Of a stretch of 64,000 nucleotides of DNA, positions 34,400 to 46,141 are shown one piece after another. Every line of letters begins with the position of its first letter. Positions within the stretch are counted from its first letter, which is position 1. The DNA lies in contig CM038715.1 of the NCBI GenBank assembly GCA_021613375.1, positions 4,274,378 through 4,338,377 of the forward strand, written 5' to 3'. A program made the position numbers and the translations under genes. The notes beneath the pieces were generated by a model. It saw only the letters and a list, made by a program, of their open reading frames with translations, searched no databases and had not been told where the DNA came from. The stretch is from Megaleporinus macrocephalus. Taxonomy: Eukaryota; Chordata; Actinopteri; Characiformes; Anostomidae.

Positions 34400-35880
34400 A
34401 ACAAATCTAATATTAATAATATTAAAAAGTGCAAGATAGTACTTACTAGTAAGATCGATCACAGTCCACATTTGGAAAGAAACTATTAAAACTTTATTAA
34501 AGTACTGTAAAAAACTTTGGCAAAAAAAGATAACTGGTGTCTTTGATAGAGATGGAAAGATCGATCAGCTATGTATCGGTATCGGCCGATTTTTAATCAA
34601 AATATGTGATCTGTGATCGTCCGATTTTTCTTCAATTTAGCCGAGCCCGAGAGCCGGACCATGGCGTTAAACAAATGAGCCTAAATTCTGTATTTCCAGC
34701 TAGTGTTTCATCCAGGAAGAGGAGCCCTTCGGCCAGCTCCCTGCAATTCCTGTCTGAGCCACTAGGTGGAAACACATGCCCTTTCATTTTCCACTGACTG
34801 ACTAAAGCGTCAGCGCTTTCCGTTGCGTTGCGTCCGTCTGGCAGCTTGTTGCCGTATGTAACACAGACTCATCCAGAGCGTTTTTAAAATCTGTAAAATG
34901 AACCGTGTCTCGTTGGGAAACCAAGACAAAGACATTTAACACACTAATCTAATACGGTTTTTAGGATACAGTGAGTATCAGTAAACAGCAGAGCTAGCAC
35001 GCGCAGCTAGCACAAAACAAATAACCCAGAACACCTACAGACCAGATCTGACCGGTACGAACAGAACAGCAGCAACAATTCAATATTCTACATTTAATGA
35101 TTACAGTTTTAGTTTAAAATAACAGAGTCTGCATTTAATGACTGCAGTTCTGTTATTAAATAGCTTTTTTCGTTGTAAATTAAGGGTCTAAATGTAATGA
35201 TTGCAGTATTGGGGATATTTGTTTGATTTACTTTGTTTATTTACTGTTAATTTTGTTTAAAATATTATGCTGTTGCACATAAATTCGTTAAAAATGGCAA
35301 TAAACCAGTTTAGACCATGTTTCATGACTTTCTTGCCCTAATGACTACATGTAGCCCTGCCGTGGCATATAGCCCCGCCCTCTATCGGTATCGTCTATCA
35401 GCCAATCACGCTGAAAGGTGATCGGTGATCGGCGATCGGAATCGGCCTCAAAAACACTGATGGGTCCATCTCTAGTCTTTGAGCCTCTGAGAAATAATTT
35501 TTGGACATTATAGGCAGATATACATGAACGAGATGTCTCAAGTCCTGCTGATCTCAAATGTATGTAATGATTTAGATGTACATTCTGCAAAATGCTAATT
35601 AAACTCCATTACCTGTTAGCTACATTAGCTGTGCAGCTCCAGGGCAAAGCGAACATGTTTCTGTTGATTGAATACATTTGTGCTAAGGGGTTTATTGTGT
35701 AAATTAGATTTTTTTGCCAAAGTATCACAAGAGTCACTGTTTGTGCTCATATATATTAGTGTGTTCCCTGAACTGTGTGCTTTTGTTACGTCGTGTTGTG
35801 ACTGTTGTTGTGTTGTTTGTGTATGTACTAACTTAAAGGGGCATTCCTGGATTAAATAGCTTGTTATTTGTCGTGCTGCA
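34400..35880. repeat. Interspersed repeat X, copy 1 (interrupted by hAT)
   Basis: 34,430-34,546 and 35,475-35,876 together match the 564-bp repeat at 38,979-39,542, with high identity (shared AGTACTGTAAAAAACTTTGG and GCAGATATACATGAACGAGA). The gap between them is exactly the hAT element. No coding capacity is seen. Confidence 0.85.
34547..35474. mobile_element. hAT non-autonomous DNA transposon
   Basis: 928 bp with terminal repeats TAGAGATGGA and its complement TCCATCTCTA. It is flanked by perfect 8-bp duplications GTCTTTGA at 34,539-34,546 and 35,475-35,482. The 8-bp duplication is diagnostic of hAT. Copy 2 of the host repeat carries the unfilled site (GGTGTCTTTGAGCC at 39,117). The interior has inverted ATCGG/CCGAT motifs near both ends, likely transposase-binding subterminal repeats. 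No transposase frame is present, so it depends on a source elsewhere. Confidence 0.93.
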
Positions 35881-38800
35881 GTATGCTGTGGCCCAGCACT
35901 GTATCCCTCAGCCTGATGAGTTTGGCAGAGTTTACAGTTCACTGTTTGCATTGCTTTTTTATGTGTTTATTAGTTTGTGTTCTCTCACTACAATACAAAT
36001 CTTTTGGGAATCCATGGGAATCTACCTGTTATCTGTTAATAAATGCAATAAACCTATCATTAGTGTAGCTCTGACTCCATTCAACAAACAAAATTATGAA
36101 GAAAACAGTGAGTTTGTCTTTGTTTAGCATCAAATAACTCCAAAGGTTATTAGAACAGATATTATCAGGCATTATCTTTTTCTTCATGTTCTGTAAGTAA
36201 TCCATTGCCTCCACTGTAATGATGATTTAAGAACAGCTACTGCAGTTAAAAACAGTTCCAGTGTCCCTTGTCCCCGGAATGTCCCTTTAAACCCTGGACG
36301 GAGAGATTAACCTTTGTGATTTGCCATGAAATTGCAAGTGTTACATTTTACTAATAAGCTTGAGATGAGTTTGTTTCTTCATCTTCTTTATGGCTATAAA
36401 ATATATTACCTACATAAGAGAAAGACAAAGATGTGTGATAAAGTCTTGCGCTGTGAGTAGAGGTCAGCCACCCACGTTGCAAGCACAGCCAAGTCAGAGG
36501 ACAGTGCACTGCTTCCTCTTTGGCCTGGTACTGATTAAGGAAGCTTACTTGTTGGCACATCTCGCCCGGTGTAGTCCTGGGACGGGAGAACTGGGACTGC
36601 AGGCGGTGGGGGGGATGGGGGCGCTGCAGTCTGGTCAATGGATTGCGGTTATTTAGCTTCTCACTTTTTTCCTTTCTCATTCCTCACAATCGATTATAAG
36701 TGCTGTTGTGATGTATGGCCTGACCCGGCTGAAGCCCCCTGGGTAATTACCTAACGTGCTGCTTGAGGAGTATTTACAGGGAGCCGGTGCGCTAGCACAT
36801 TCATCAGAAATGTTTACTCTCGTACTCCCCAACTGCCCCCATCAACTCCCCCTTTCCACACGCCATGGAACATGCGGACAGGAAGAGCCGCCCTTCACTT
36901 GCACACTTCTAAACAGATGTCTTTCGCTTGCTTCAGTAGGATTATAGCTCTTTTTCTCTGTCATGCTTGTTTCTCTTCTTCTTTCTGAGGAAAATGGCTC
37001 TTCATGTAGATATAAGATATGCATGCCTGAATAACTGGACTAATGATTGGACTAATGATGATTGGATAGGGTGTTCATAATATTACAACTCAGTGAAGAA
37101 CCATGACAATGAGAGATTTAATTTTCTGTAATTATTATATCTTAACTGTGTCACAAACGTAGATATTTGAGGCATTTATAGCAGACAGCAACATACATTT
37201 TACCTTTAAACAGTTTCACAGCGATCCCTGTAGAGACTCCCTGCTGCTCTTGTCCAAAAGCATTGGTTAGATCAGTGGATGACCTTCCCTGTGCATGCTA
37301 AAGCACACCCGCTACAATTCAGGAAGTTCCTGTTAATTAGTGCATTAGTTAGATATGATGTGTTAGGAGCAGAGCAAACGCTGAACTGTTCTGGGCAGGG
37401 GGTCTTCCAGGATCAGGGTTTGAACCACTGGGTTAGATTTCTGCTCATACTCTAGTCCCACCAACTGGAAATCAAGACATGGCTGGTTGATTATGCTGTC
37501 ACTTGCTAATTAGTTTGTTATCAGTGGGTTTTCCAAGAATTTCAACTTTTTTCCAACCGAAACAATGAAATATGGTTTTAATACAGTACTTGCAGAAGCA
37601 TGATTATTTTTTTTCTTTTACTTCAACAATAAAAGACCAACTACTGCTGGAATTTCTAAATTTAAAGGGGACCTATTAGACATTTCTTGTTTTTTGATGT
37701 CCTCCAGTATGTAAGCAGTCTGCAGAGTTTTAAAAGTACATGCCAGAGGGAGGAACTGCCTAAGAAGCCTAGTTGGAATTCCAGCCACTTTCTCTACTAC
37801 AAGTTGATGTCATCTTGTAACTCAATCTTTATTCCCTCCCCTCTGACAGACTTGGCACGCCCTCACACAATGCACACAGAGCTAAAAACTAGAAACGTAC
37901 TGCTTTGAAACATCCTGCTCCAGTCAAGCTTGAGTGAGGTACCAACTTGTTCTAACTGGCTTTCACAGTCACAGCTTGTAGCAGGATGAACAAATCAGAA
38001 CAGGGTGGGCGGGCTGACCAATCAAAGCATGCTACTTGTCACAAGAGCTCTAACAGGGTGTTTCAGACAGAGGGAGAGAAAAATATTTAGTTTTGGGAAA
38101 ATTGAAGAAGTAAATCTGTTCCTGTAGACCCCAACTATGATATATGAACATGGAGTATAAGCATAATAAATATTATTAAACTTTCTGTTAACTGTTTCTA
38201 AGAGCATATGGTCACATTATACTGAATAACAGTCTTTGCTCATTTAATCAGTATTATTAGCATACAGAATTTGATTCTAGGTAGAATACACTGTAAACAT
38301 ATAGTATCGGTCTAGTAGTTTGTAGTAATGAAAGGAGGTGAACCTTTGATACATCATGCAATAGTCAATAAAAAAAAAATTAAAAAAAACAATCATAAAG
38401 ATGGGAGAGTGTGCCTGTTTGGATCTGCTGGTGTTGCTAAGTCCTTTAACTTGAGTCTCATATTTTATTTATTTACCTGCAGGATATTCTGTAGGTCGCA
38501 ATGCAGGATTGGAGTGCAGACGAATGTCCTGCCCTCCTGTTTTAGGGCTGTATTTAGAGACGGTTCTAAGGAAATCTACTGAATTCATGTTCAGTGAAGC
38601 TTATGAGCTTATTTATTGATATTCATGAACTACAGTCGTCTACAGTCGTTTAGTTTTTAGTGCATGCAGCAGGTTTTGTACACTCCTTAGTAAATCTGGT
38701 TTAAGACTTCTGTGTTAGTATTGCAAACCAACGAAGAATTTTCAATTTGCAATGTGAAGCTTGCAATGTAAACTTTATAATTTATAAAAAAACATAAGCT

Positions 38801-38941
38801 AAGTGTCCGCAAAATGTTTGATGGTCAGTTTAAAGACTTACAATCATACAGAAAATGGTCTTTGTTTTTGAATGACTTAGAACATTCGATTTGAGGCAGT
38901 AGCATTTTCTCAGGAGTCTGACCACAGCCCTCTTTTTACAG

Positions 38942-39605
38942 TGAACAGCCTGGCCCGGTCCAAATACTGCTGACAGACTTATTAATATTATTATTAATAA
39001 TATCAAACAGTGAAAGATAGTACTTACTAGAAAGATTGATCACAGTCCACATTTGGATGAAAACTATTAAAACTTTATTAAAGTACTGTAAAAAACTTTG
39101 GCAAAAAAAGATAACTGGTGTCTTTGAGCCTTTGAGCCACAAGAAACATTTAGTAAGAAATAATTGTTGGACATTAAAGGCAGATATACATGAACGAGAT
39201 GTCTCAAGTCCTGCTGATCTCAAATGTATGTAATGATTTAGATGTACATTCTGCAAAATGCTAATTAAACTCCATTACCTGTTAGCTACATTAGCTGTGC
39301 AGCTCCAGGGCAAAGCAAACATGTTTCTGTTGATTGAATACATTTGTGCTAAGGGGTTTATTGTGTAAATGAGATTTTTTTGCCAAAGTATCACAAGAGT
39401 CACTGTTTGTGCTCATATATATTAGTGTGTTTCCTGAACTGTGTGCTTTTGTTACGTCGTGTTGTGACTGTTGTTGTGTTGTTTGTGTATGTACTAACTT
39501 AAAGGGGCATTCCTGGATTAAATAGCTTGTTATTTGTCGTGCTGACAGACAGTAGAGGTGTGGGAAGCCAGTCAGAATGCTGCCCTCGGCCCGCCACCTC
39601 CTGCC
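38942..39605 (+). pseudogene. Partial usp54 exon copy, split by an insertion
   Basis: The first 37 bases (TGAACAGCCTGGCCCGGTCC onward) equal the start of the exon at 46,142. A 564-bp insertion follows. Then 39,543-39,605 continues the exon sequence, with about 5 bases missing (the ATCCG before GTAGAGG). The copy stops after CACCTCCTGCC. There is no donor at that point, so a productive exon is unlikely. Use of the acceptor would add a short frame ending in the insertion. Confidence 0.85.
38979..39542. mobile_element. Interspersed repeat X, copy 2 (564 bp)
   Basis: It is flanked on both sides by TGACAGAC (38,971-38,978 and 39,543-39,550), an 8-bp direct repeat where the native exon has one copy (46,171-46,178). 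This identifies it as a true insertion. Clear terminal inverted repeats are not visible, so the class is uncertain (hAT-like by duplication length). Confidence 0.8.
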
Positions 39606-40670
39606 TGTTTTAGGGCTGCATTTGGAGACGGTTGTAAGGAAATCTACTGGATTCATGTTCAGTAAAGCTCATGGGCTTATTTATTGATACTATAACTCTT
39701 CTGCTTTATGCAATGGCTGTAAAAATCATGTCAAGGTCACCCAGTGAATCAAGTGCCTGAAGCACGTGGAGGTGGACTGTGTAAGTGTGTGCGGGAGTGT
39801 GTGCAGGAGTGTGCCTTCTTTGTGTATGTTGTATGAAAAGTAGTGCATGACTGGAGGAGAAACTGACCCGAGTCTCCTTCTGCTTGGTCTCTTGATGACA
39901 TAGCGCCCTTGAAAGTGTCATAATTCTTACTGCGGTAAATGAGTGTGGGGAAAATGGGTTTCATCAGTGACCCCTATTCAATTATGAATATATATCCCTT
40001 TAATGTTAATTGTGTTGTAAATGTTTTAAAAAGAATTATGTTTAGTTGTTGTGATTTAAAGGTCATATTCTATAAGACTTTATTTTATATACAGAACTTT
40101 TATGACTGGGGAAATAAACATTTTCACCATTACTGTTCTATTAATGTAATGTGGTTTTCTAAAATAAGGGAGATATTTTTTCTTGTTCAGCTTTTTTTTG
40201 TTTTATTTAAATAATGATCTTTCCTTTTTTATATTAGTTCATGTTTTTTTTCATTATTTTCTTAAATGCTCATATTAGGCCTTTTACCGATAACAAGTAT
40301 AGTATTACACTTGTTCAAAATAATATAGTAATTAAGAATACTGTACACCAAAAAAATAAAATGTTTTGTCTGTGACACACCTCTAAACACCCCCATAATA
40401 AATAATCTCTCATATGTTCTTTAATGTTAATCAATAGAAGGACAGAGTACTATACATATGTAAACATGGTAAAGAGAAAGAAGTGCTGCTGTTGTAGTTG
40501 TAAGCCACAAACCACATATACACAGTAACATGCGCATCTAGAATTTAACAGTGCTCCCAGTGCTACTTGTTCTGGTGTTATTGGAGACTTTAGAAGACTC
40601 AGTTTCTGTCCTCAGCAAGCAGCGGAGGCTGCCGTGAGCCCCTCCCACTACACTCCCAGTGCTCACTGCA

Positions 40671-42390
40671 ACTGAAATCGCCTACTAGTCAGTACGTACT
40701 GCTTGAGCGTCAGACTAGTAGGTAGTTTCAGTAGGAGAGTTTTAGTACCACACAATCTCAGACGTACTACGTCCACCATATTACCAGCGTCCTGTGACGC
40801 AAGACGTCAGACCACCACCGTAAAAGTCCTGCTATTCATTAAAAGCTCGTTTACTGACAGATTTAGACTTTTAGTGACTCTGATCTGTGTTTTTATCTGA
40901 TTATGTATCAGACGGTGTGGAGCTGTAGATCAGAGAAGATGAAACGGGAGGAATGTAATCATTGTTTATCTCAGCAGTAGCTCTAACTTCTGTAGCAGCA
41001 GTTCACTAGCCGTAGCTACGTACACACAGCCGACGTTCAGCTTTACACCGTTTATTTACTCCACTTTGAATTCATCCGCGGCTCCAGGTGAATCATGGGA
41101 TACACAGTGTGCTGTGTTCACCTACATACAAATAGCTGATGATTCAGGAGGTCATCCGGGTACCGTTCACCTACTACTCAATACCTACTGAGTATTCAGA
41201 CATACTAGCCACGCTCGCCTACTGATTTACTACTGAGTATTCAGACATACTAGCCACGCTCGCCTACTGATTTACTACTGAGTATTCAGACATACTAGCC
41301 ACGCTCGCCTACTGATTTACTACTGAGTATTCAGACATACTAGCCACGCTCGCCTACTGATTTACTACTGAGTATTCAAACATACTAGCCACGCTCGCCT
41401 ACTGATTTACTACTGAGTATTCAGACATACTAGCCACGCTCGCCTACTGATTTACTACTGAGTATTCAAACATACTAGCCACGCTCACCTACTGATTTAC
41501 TACTGAGTATTCAGAAATACTAGCCGCGCTCACCCACTGATTTACTACTGAGTATTCACACATACTAGCCACGCTCGCTACTGATTTACTACTGAGTATT
41601 CAGACATACTAGCCACGCTCGCTACTGATTTACTACTGAGTATTCAGACATACTAGCCACGCTCGCTACTGATTTACTACTGAGTATTCAGACATACTAG
41701 TCGCGCTCACCTACTGATTTCATTACTGAGTATTCACACATACTAGCCACGCTCGCTACTGATTTACTACTGAGTATTCAGACATACTAGCCACGCTCAC
41801 CTACTGATTTCACTACTGAGTATTCAGACATACTAGCCACGCTCGCCTACTGATTTACTACTGAGTATTCAGACATACTAGCCACGCTCGCCTACTGATT
41901 TACTACTGAGTATTCACACATACTAGCCACGCTCACCTACTGATTTACTACTGAGTATTCAGACATACTAGCCGCACTCCCCTACTGATTTACTACTGAG
42001 TATTCAGACATACTAGCCACGCTCGCCTACTGATTTACTACTGAGTATTCAGACATACTAGCCACGCTCACCTACTGATTTCACCACTGAGTATTTAGAC
42101 ATACTAGCCTCGCTCGCCTACTGATTTACTACTGAGTATTCAGACATACTAGCCACGCTCACCTACTGATTTCACTACTGAGTATTCAGACATACTAGCT
42201 ACGCTCGCCTACTGATTTACTACTGAGTATTCAGACATACTAGCCACGCTCGCCTACTGATTTACTACTGAGTATTCAGACATACTAGCTACGCTCGCCT
42301 ACTGATTTACTACTGAGTATTCAGACATACTAGCCACGCTCGCCTACTGATTTCACTACTGAGTAGAAGACAAGTAGGCGCACCTTCAGT
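40671..42390. mobile_element. TIR element containing a 45-bp minisatellite
   Basis: The left end ACTGAAATCGCCTACTAGT (40,671) pairs with the right end ending at 42,390 (ACAAGTAGGCGCACCTTCAG, T), with a 2-bp indel and one or two mismatches. Two thirds of the element are the tandem array. No transposase frame is present. The class is not assigned because no clear target duplication was found. Confidence 0.6.
41185..42363. repeat. 45-bp minisatellite, ~26 copies
   Basis: The unit begins ACTGATTTACTACTGAGTAT and ends ACTAGCCACGCTCGCCT, 45 bases. Variants lack two bases (GCTCGCTACTG) or read TTTCACTACTG. Divergence is low, and some variants recur in neighbouring copies, which indicates recent local amplification. 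There are no unique spacers between copies, so this is not a CRISPR-like array. Confidence 0.93.
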
Positions 42391-42479
42391 CAGAGCAGAT
42401 CCTCACCGCTCAACGTCCCACTACACTCACTATGCATGCTCAAAGCTGCCGCTGACCCCGCCCCCTATCTACAGAGCAG

Positions 42480-43730
42480 AATGTAAATATAAATGTGTCT
42501 TAGATAAATAGATACTTTATTGATCAGAGGGAAATTTTTCAGTGTGACACGGCCGATTTCAAAGACAACAAAAAAGAATCCACAGAAGAAGTTCATTTAT
42601 TCAGAGTTTATTTGTAGTTATAACATATTTCGGGTGTTTTTACTCAATTTTACTCTCCCACAACATTATTCCTTCAAATACACGCGAATAGACCATTATG
42701 CAAATTAGGCGATTACGTTATTTAGCGACTTTTACCGACTTTTAGGACAGCCAATAGTGACTTTCCTCACTGAGGAGTTGGCAACAGTGAGTGCTACAGC
42801 ATGAAGCAGTGCTACAGCTAATGCTAACAACTAAGCGCCTTATAACAGCAGCTACAAAATATTTGCTTAGTACAACCACTATTTAAACTAGTTCTGTAAG
42901 GTTTAGGTTATTCACTACCTCAAATATTAAAAAGGATAGATAGTGTATATCAGGAGTATTTAATTAGAGTCAGTAAGGTCCAGTTAGAGGAGAGTTCTTC
43001 AGACCAAGGTCCGGACCATCATCATTTCTAACGTGTGTTCTGATTCAGTGGTGTATCCTGTTTACTGAAGTAGTCTAGTATCAGCATCTCATACCATCAG
43101 CTACTGAAACATCAACACACCACACATACCGTTCAGTATATTTCAGTATATTTACTGTTTAACTTATTTATAAAGCTCCAAATAAATGTTTTTCATTCCC
43201 TTCAAGTAAAAACAAGAGCTACATTAAAAAAAAGTGTACTTTTTTAAAAAGTTCATCTTAAAGTGTTTATTTATAGAGAAAGTAAATAAAGGTGCGTCTT
43301 CTTGTTAACTCAGCTTCACAGATTAACATGTTGGTTGTACAGAGCGGTGTTCTCCAGAACTAGACGAGCAGGTCCATTCCAGAACCGTTCCTGTTAAACA
43401 CTCAGTTTTCTCTGTTCACTTTTCTGTTTTTACGTTATTCTTTCTGACTCGCTTTAGTCTCCGGCTGCTGCTCCAATCTGCACAGATCTGATTGGCTGAG
43501 GAGCCTTTGGTGATCTTATAGCGCATGCGATTGGTCTCCAAGTTCACTGTGCTGTAAAGCCTGTATACCGTAAAGACTAGAAAAGCTCCGCCGCTTAAAA
43601 TAAACACAGTCTAAATTAAATCATTCTTAATAGTTTATCAGTTTGGGTCCGCATTGGACAACGTCTGGATTCAGAACTGGATCCGGACCGCGGTCCGCCT
43701 ATTAGTGACCCCTGGTCTATACTGTCCTTC
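42480..43730. repeat. Composite transposon relic
   Basis: 42,500-42,545 is a LINE-type tail (ATACTTTATTGATCAGAGGG). 42,950-43,290 matches the reverse complement of 52,330-52,725. 43,650-43,725 ends in GGACCGCGGTCCGCC...GTGACCCCTGGT, a terminus I associate with fish hAT elements. No intact frame is present. Confidence 0.5.
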
Positions 43731-43909
43731 TCATGACCCAGTAAGAAAGGGTCAACAATCATATTTTGTTCTTTTCTGTACACAACCACTGGCATCACAC
43801 ATAGCCATGTCCGTAGCCATGGTTGACACTTTCTAGACTCTCCTCCCTGATTACGGACAAACAGAGGTACCTAAACATTAGGCGTGTTCGACTTCACACG
43901 GCGTCGCGC

Positions 43910-44230
43910 AGTCAAGTCAAGTCAAGTCAAGTCAAGTCAAGTCAAGTGGGTTTTATTGTCATTTCAACCACATACAGAGTACACAGTGAAAACGAAACAA
44001 CGTTCCTCCAGGACCATGGTGCAACATAGTGCATACAAGACACAAGTGCAACACAAACAAACAAGTGCGGACAGACAACACAACACAACACAGTACAGAC
44101 AGAGAATAATAAATAATTGCCGGTAGTGTGCAAATTGTGCAATGTGTAATAAATGGAGTCTAGTGAGGTAGTAGAGTTATTAGTGCAATGCTTTGTGCAA
44201 AAATGCTTCCCCTTTTTTTCTGGGGTAAAT

Positions 44231-44266
<36 letters not shown>

Positions 44267-44375
44267 TGTACATGTACCAGAAGATATCAGTTCAGAGTTG
44301 TGTTGAGAAGTTGTGTTGTCCAACTTGAGTCAGCGCCACCGTCGCTTCACGATGATATTCGACATTAACAACTCA
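43910..44375 (-). mobile_element. LINE 3' end with AAGTC tail repeat
   Basis: A (TCAAG)n run (43,912-43,946) is followed by GTGGGTTTTATTGTCATTTC and ACCACATACAGAGTACACAG. This is the inverted 3' end of a fish L2/Rex-type LINE, 5' truncated. It includes a GA microsatellite at 44,236-44,265. It interrupts another repeat (GTGTTCGACTTCACAC on the left, GGCGACTGCAGACTTCAC on the right). Confidence 0.7.
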
Positions 44376-45280
44376 CGAGTGTGAGGCGACTGCAGACTTC
44401 ACACACAGTCGCTGCAGTTGCTCTCCACTAACTGCGCGAGCCGAGAGACGGCTTGATGACAACAGAGCTTAATCCTTATTGGTCAGAAGCTCCGCAGACA
44501 CCTCTGACGTTTAACTCTTTTTACTGTAAACTATATATAAAATATATATCTCCTCTAAAACTCTTTAAAGACCACATATTCACACTAATACTATCATATC
44601 TAGTAGCATGACAGTTCATTTTCATACAGTATTAAACATATTTCTATTTCATAATTAGTATTTCAGATCATGAAGAGGCTCCAGTACTGTAGATTTTTAC
44701 TCTTATGATTTGTGAGTGTCTTTAATAGCACTACATCACTATTACATTTGGATCTATTTTTCTTTCTAATTCTTTTCTTTCTTTTTACTATTTTTCTATT
44801 GCGTCTACTTCATCAGCTGTAAAGAGAGCAAACACCGCGAGAGCTGGCGTTCTTCGCGTAGGCTGCAGGTGGCGACTGTCCGTGTTGAGGCTCTATTCTA
44901 ACCTTCTCCCCCCACTGTGTCCGGCTGCTCTCGCTGACCAGCAAGGCCAGGCACAGCCGTATCTCGAACAAGCCTATTGAGTGATTGCTGTCAAGCGTGT
45001 AGTGTTGCCAGTCCCTCAACCAAGACTGTTCTGTGTGAATGTATGCCATTATGATTGCCTAATCTGATTAGAGGCCACTGCGGAAAACAAAAATAGTAGT
45101 AGTCTGATCCTGACATAAGCGTGTGCAGTGGTGCTAATACATATTACACATATTTACACAGATAAGACAAATTTGTTATTAACTAGTATGATCATAAAGT
45201 GAGGAATTGTGGGAATAGGTCATGTTTAGGTAAAACATATAAATAATAATGATTTAATAAAATAGTCCAGACATTTTAGA

Positions 45281-45585
45281 ATCAGAATCAGAAATACTTT
45301 ACTGATCTTAGGGGGAAATTACAGTTATTACAGTAGCAGCAGGTTATATAGAAGAATAAACACTCTAATAATAATTTACAACATAAAAGAAATTTGTAGT
45401 ATGTACACATAAATAAGTTTATAATGCAATAGAAGAATAAAATAAAAAAGTGACTGTGACACATATATAAGTCTTATAATGCAATAGAAGAATAAAATGT
45501 AAAGTGACTGTGTCTATAATATGAAGTACAGATATACTGTATACAGCAGTAAGAGTTTAGAAGTAGGAAAGTTATTGCACATTTG
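45281..45585 (-). mobile_element. LINE 3' tail fragment
   Basis: It begins AGAATCAGAATCAGAAATAC followed by TTTACTGATCTTAGGGGGAA, the typical inverted 3' tail of a fish non-LTR element. It contains an internal tandem duplication (TATAATGCAATAGAAGAATA at 45,419 and 45,475). It is non-coding. Confidence 0.65.
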
Positions 45586-46141
45586 AGTTCTTACATACAG
45601 AATTAAATTATAGTTCTATTGTTATTACTGTACATGTGAAAGGTGTCGTACGTTAAGAGAGAACTTAGTAGGTTTCATTTTATCTCTCTGACAGTGGTTC
45701 CCCAACAGTGTCCCGAACTTGATTCTTCTAGAGAGAATGTGTTGAGCTATCTGAAACACACTCGGTGTGGATTTGTGTTATAGCGCCTCCGTAGTTCAGT
45801 TTAGACCATTCGTATTAATGTCATTTAAACAGCTGGTCATAGTTATTTAGTCGTGAACTACAGTCGTCTGTGCTCACGTTTAGTTTTTAGTGCATGCACC
45901 AGGTGTTGTACACTCCTTAGTAAATCTAATTTAAGACTTCTTTGTGTTAGTATTGCAAACCAACGAAGTTTTTTAATTTGCAATGTGAAGCTTGCAATGT
46001 AAACTTTCTAAATTGTAAACAACATAAGCTAAGTGTCTGCAAAACGTTTGATGGTCAGTCTTTGTGTTTGAATAAATTAGAACATTCGATTTGAGGCAGT
46101 AGAATTTTCTCAGGAGTCTGACCACAGCCCTCTTTTTACAG

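Larger units (their letters stand above)
38540..39690 (+). repeat. Local duplication with extra usp54 exon 5' end
   Basis: 38,625-38,978 and 39,543-39,605 match 45,850-46,250, covering the end of the intron and the start of the big usp54 exon. The unit is bracketed by two copies of a TGTTTTAGGGCTG... segment (38,541-38,620 and 39,606-39,690). The whole looks like a tandem duplication product. The splice acceptor CTTTTTACAG at 38,941 is intact. Confidence 0.88.
34124..46141 (+). other. usp54 intron (12 kb) with nested insertions and exon copy
   Basis: It holds a repeat carrying a nested hAT (34,400-35,880), an extra copy of the next exon's 5' end (38,942 onward), an element with a 45-bp minisatellite (40,671-42,390), a hAT-like relic and a LINE tail (42,480-44,400), and a second LINE tail (45,281-45,585). 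Stretches 36,100-38,500 and 39,700-40,640 show nothing recognisable beyond scattered AT-rich sequence. Exon phases on both sides join directly. Confidence 0.75.

Noticed and set aside
35861..36127. 88-codon frame starting in repeat X and running into AVAQHCIPQPDEFGRV
   Set aside because: It starts inside the repeat, has no splice support and no recognisable family.
35834..36295. TTAAAGGGGCATTCCTGG and its imperfect inverse at 36,270-36,295 as element ends
   Set aside because: The left motif is internal to repeat X in both copies, so the pairing is probably coincidental.
37670..38060. Segment starting AAAGGGGACCTATTAGACAT as a MITE
   Set aside because: The phrase resembles fish repeat edges, but I could not find a matching inverted end or target duplication.
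38480..38618. Open frame after CCTGCAG reading GYSVGRNAGLECRRMSCPPV
   Set aside because: It lies in the repeated TGTTTTAGGGCTG segment that also occurs at 39,606; it ends in a stop, has no donor and no family match.
41185..42363. Regular 45-bp repeats as a CRISPR-like array
   Set aside because: Units are contiguous with no unique spacers, and the setting is a vertebrate intron.
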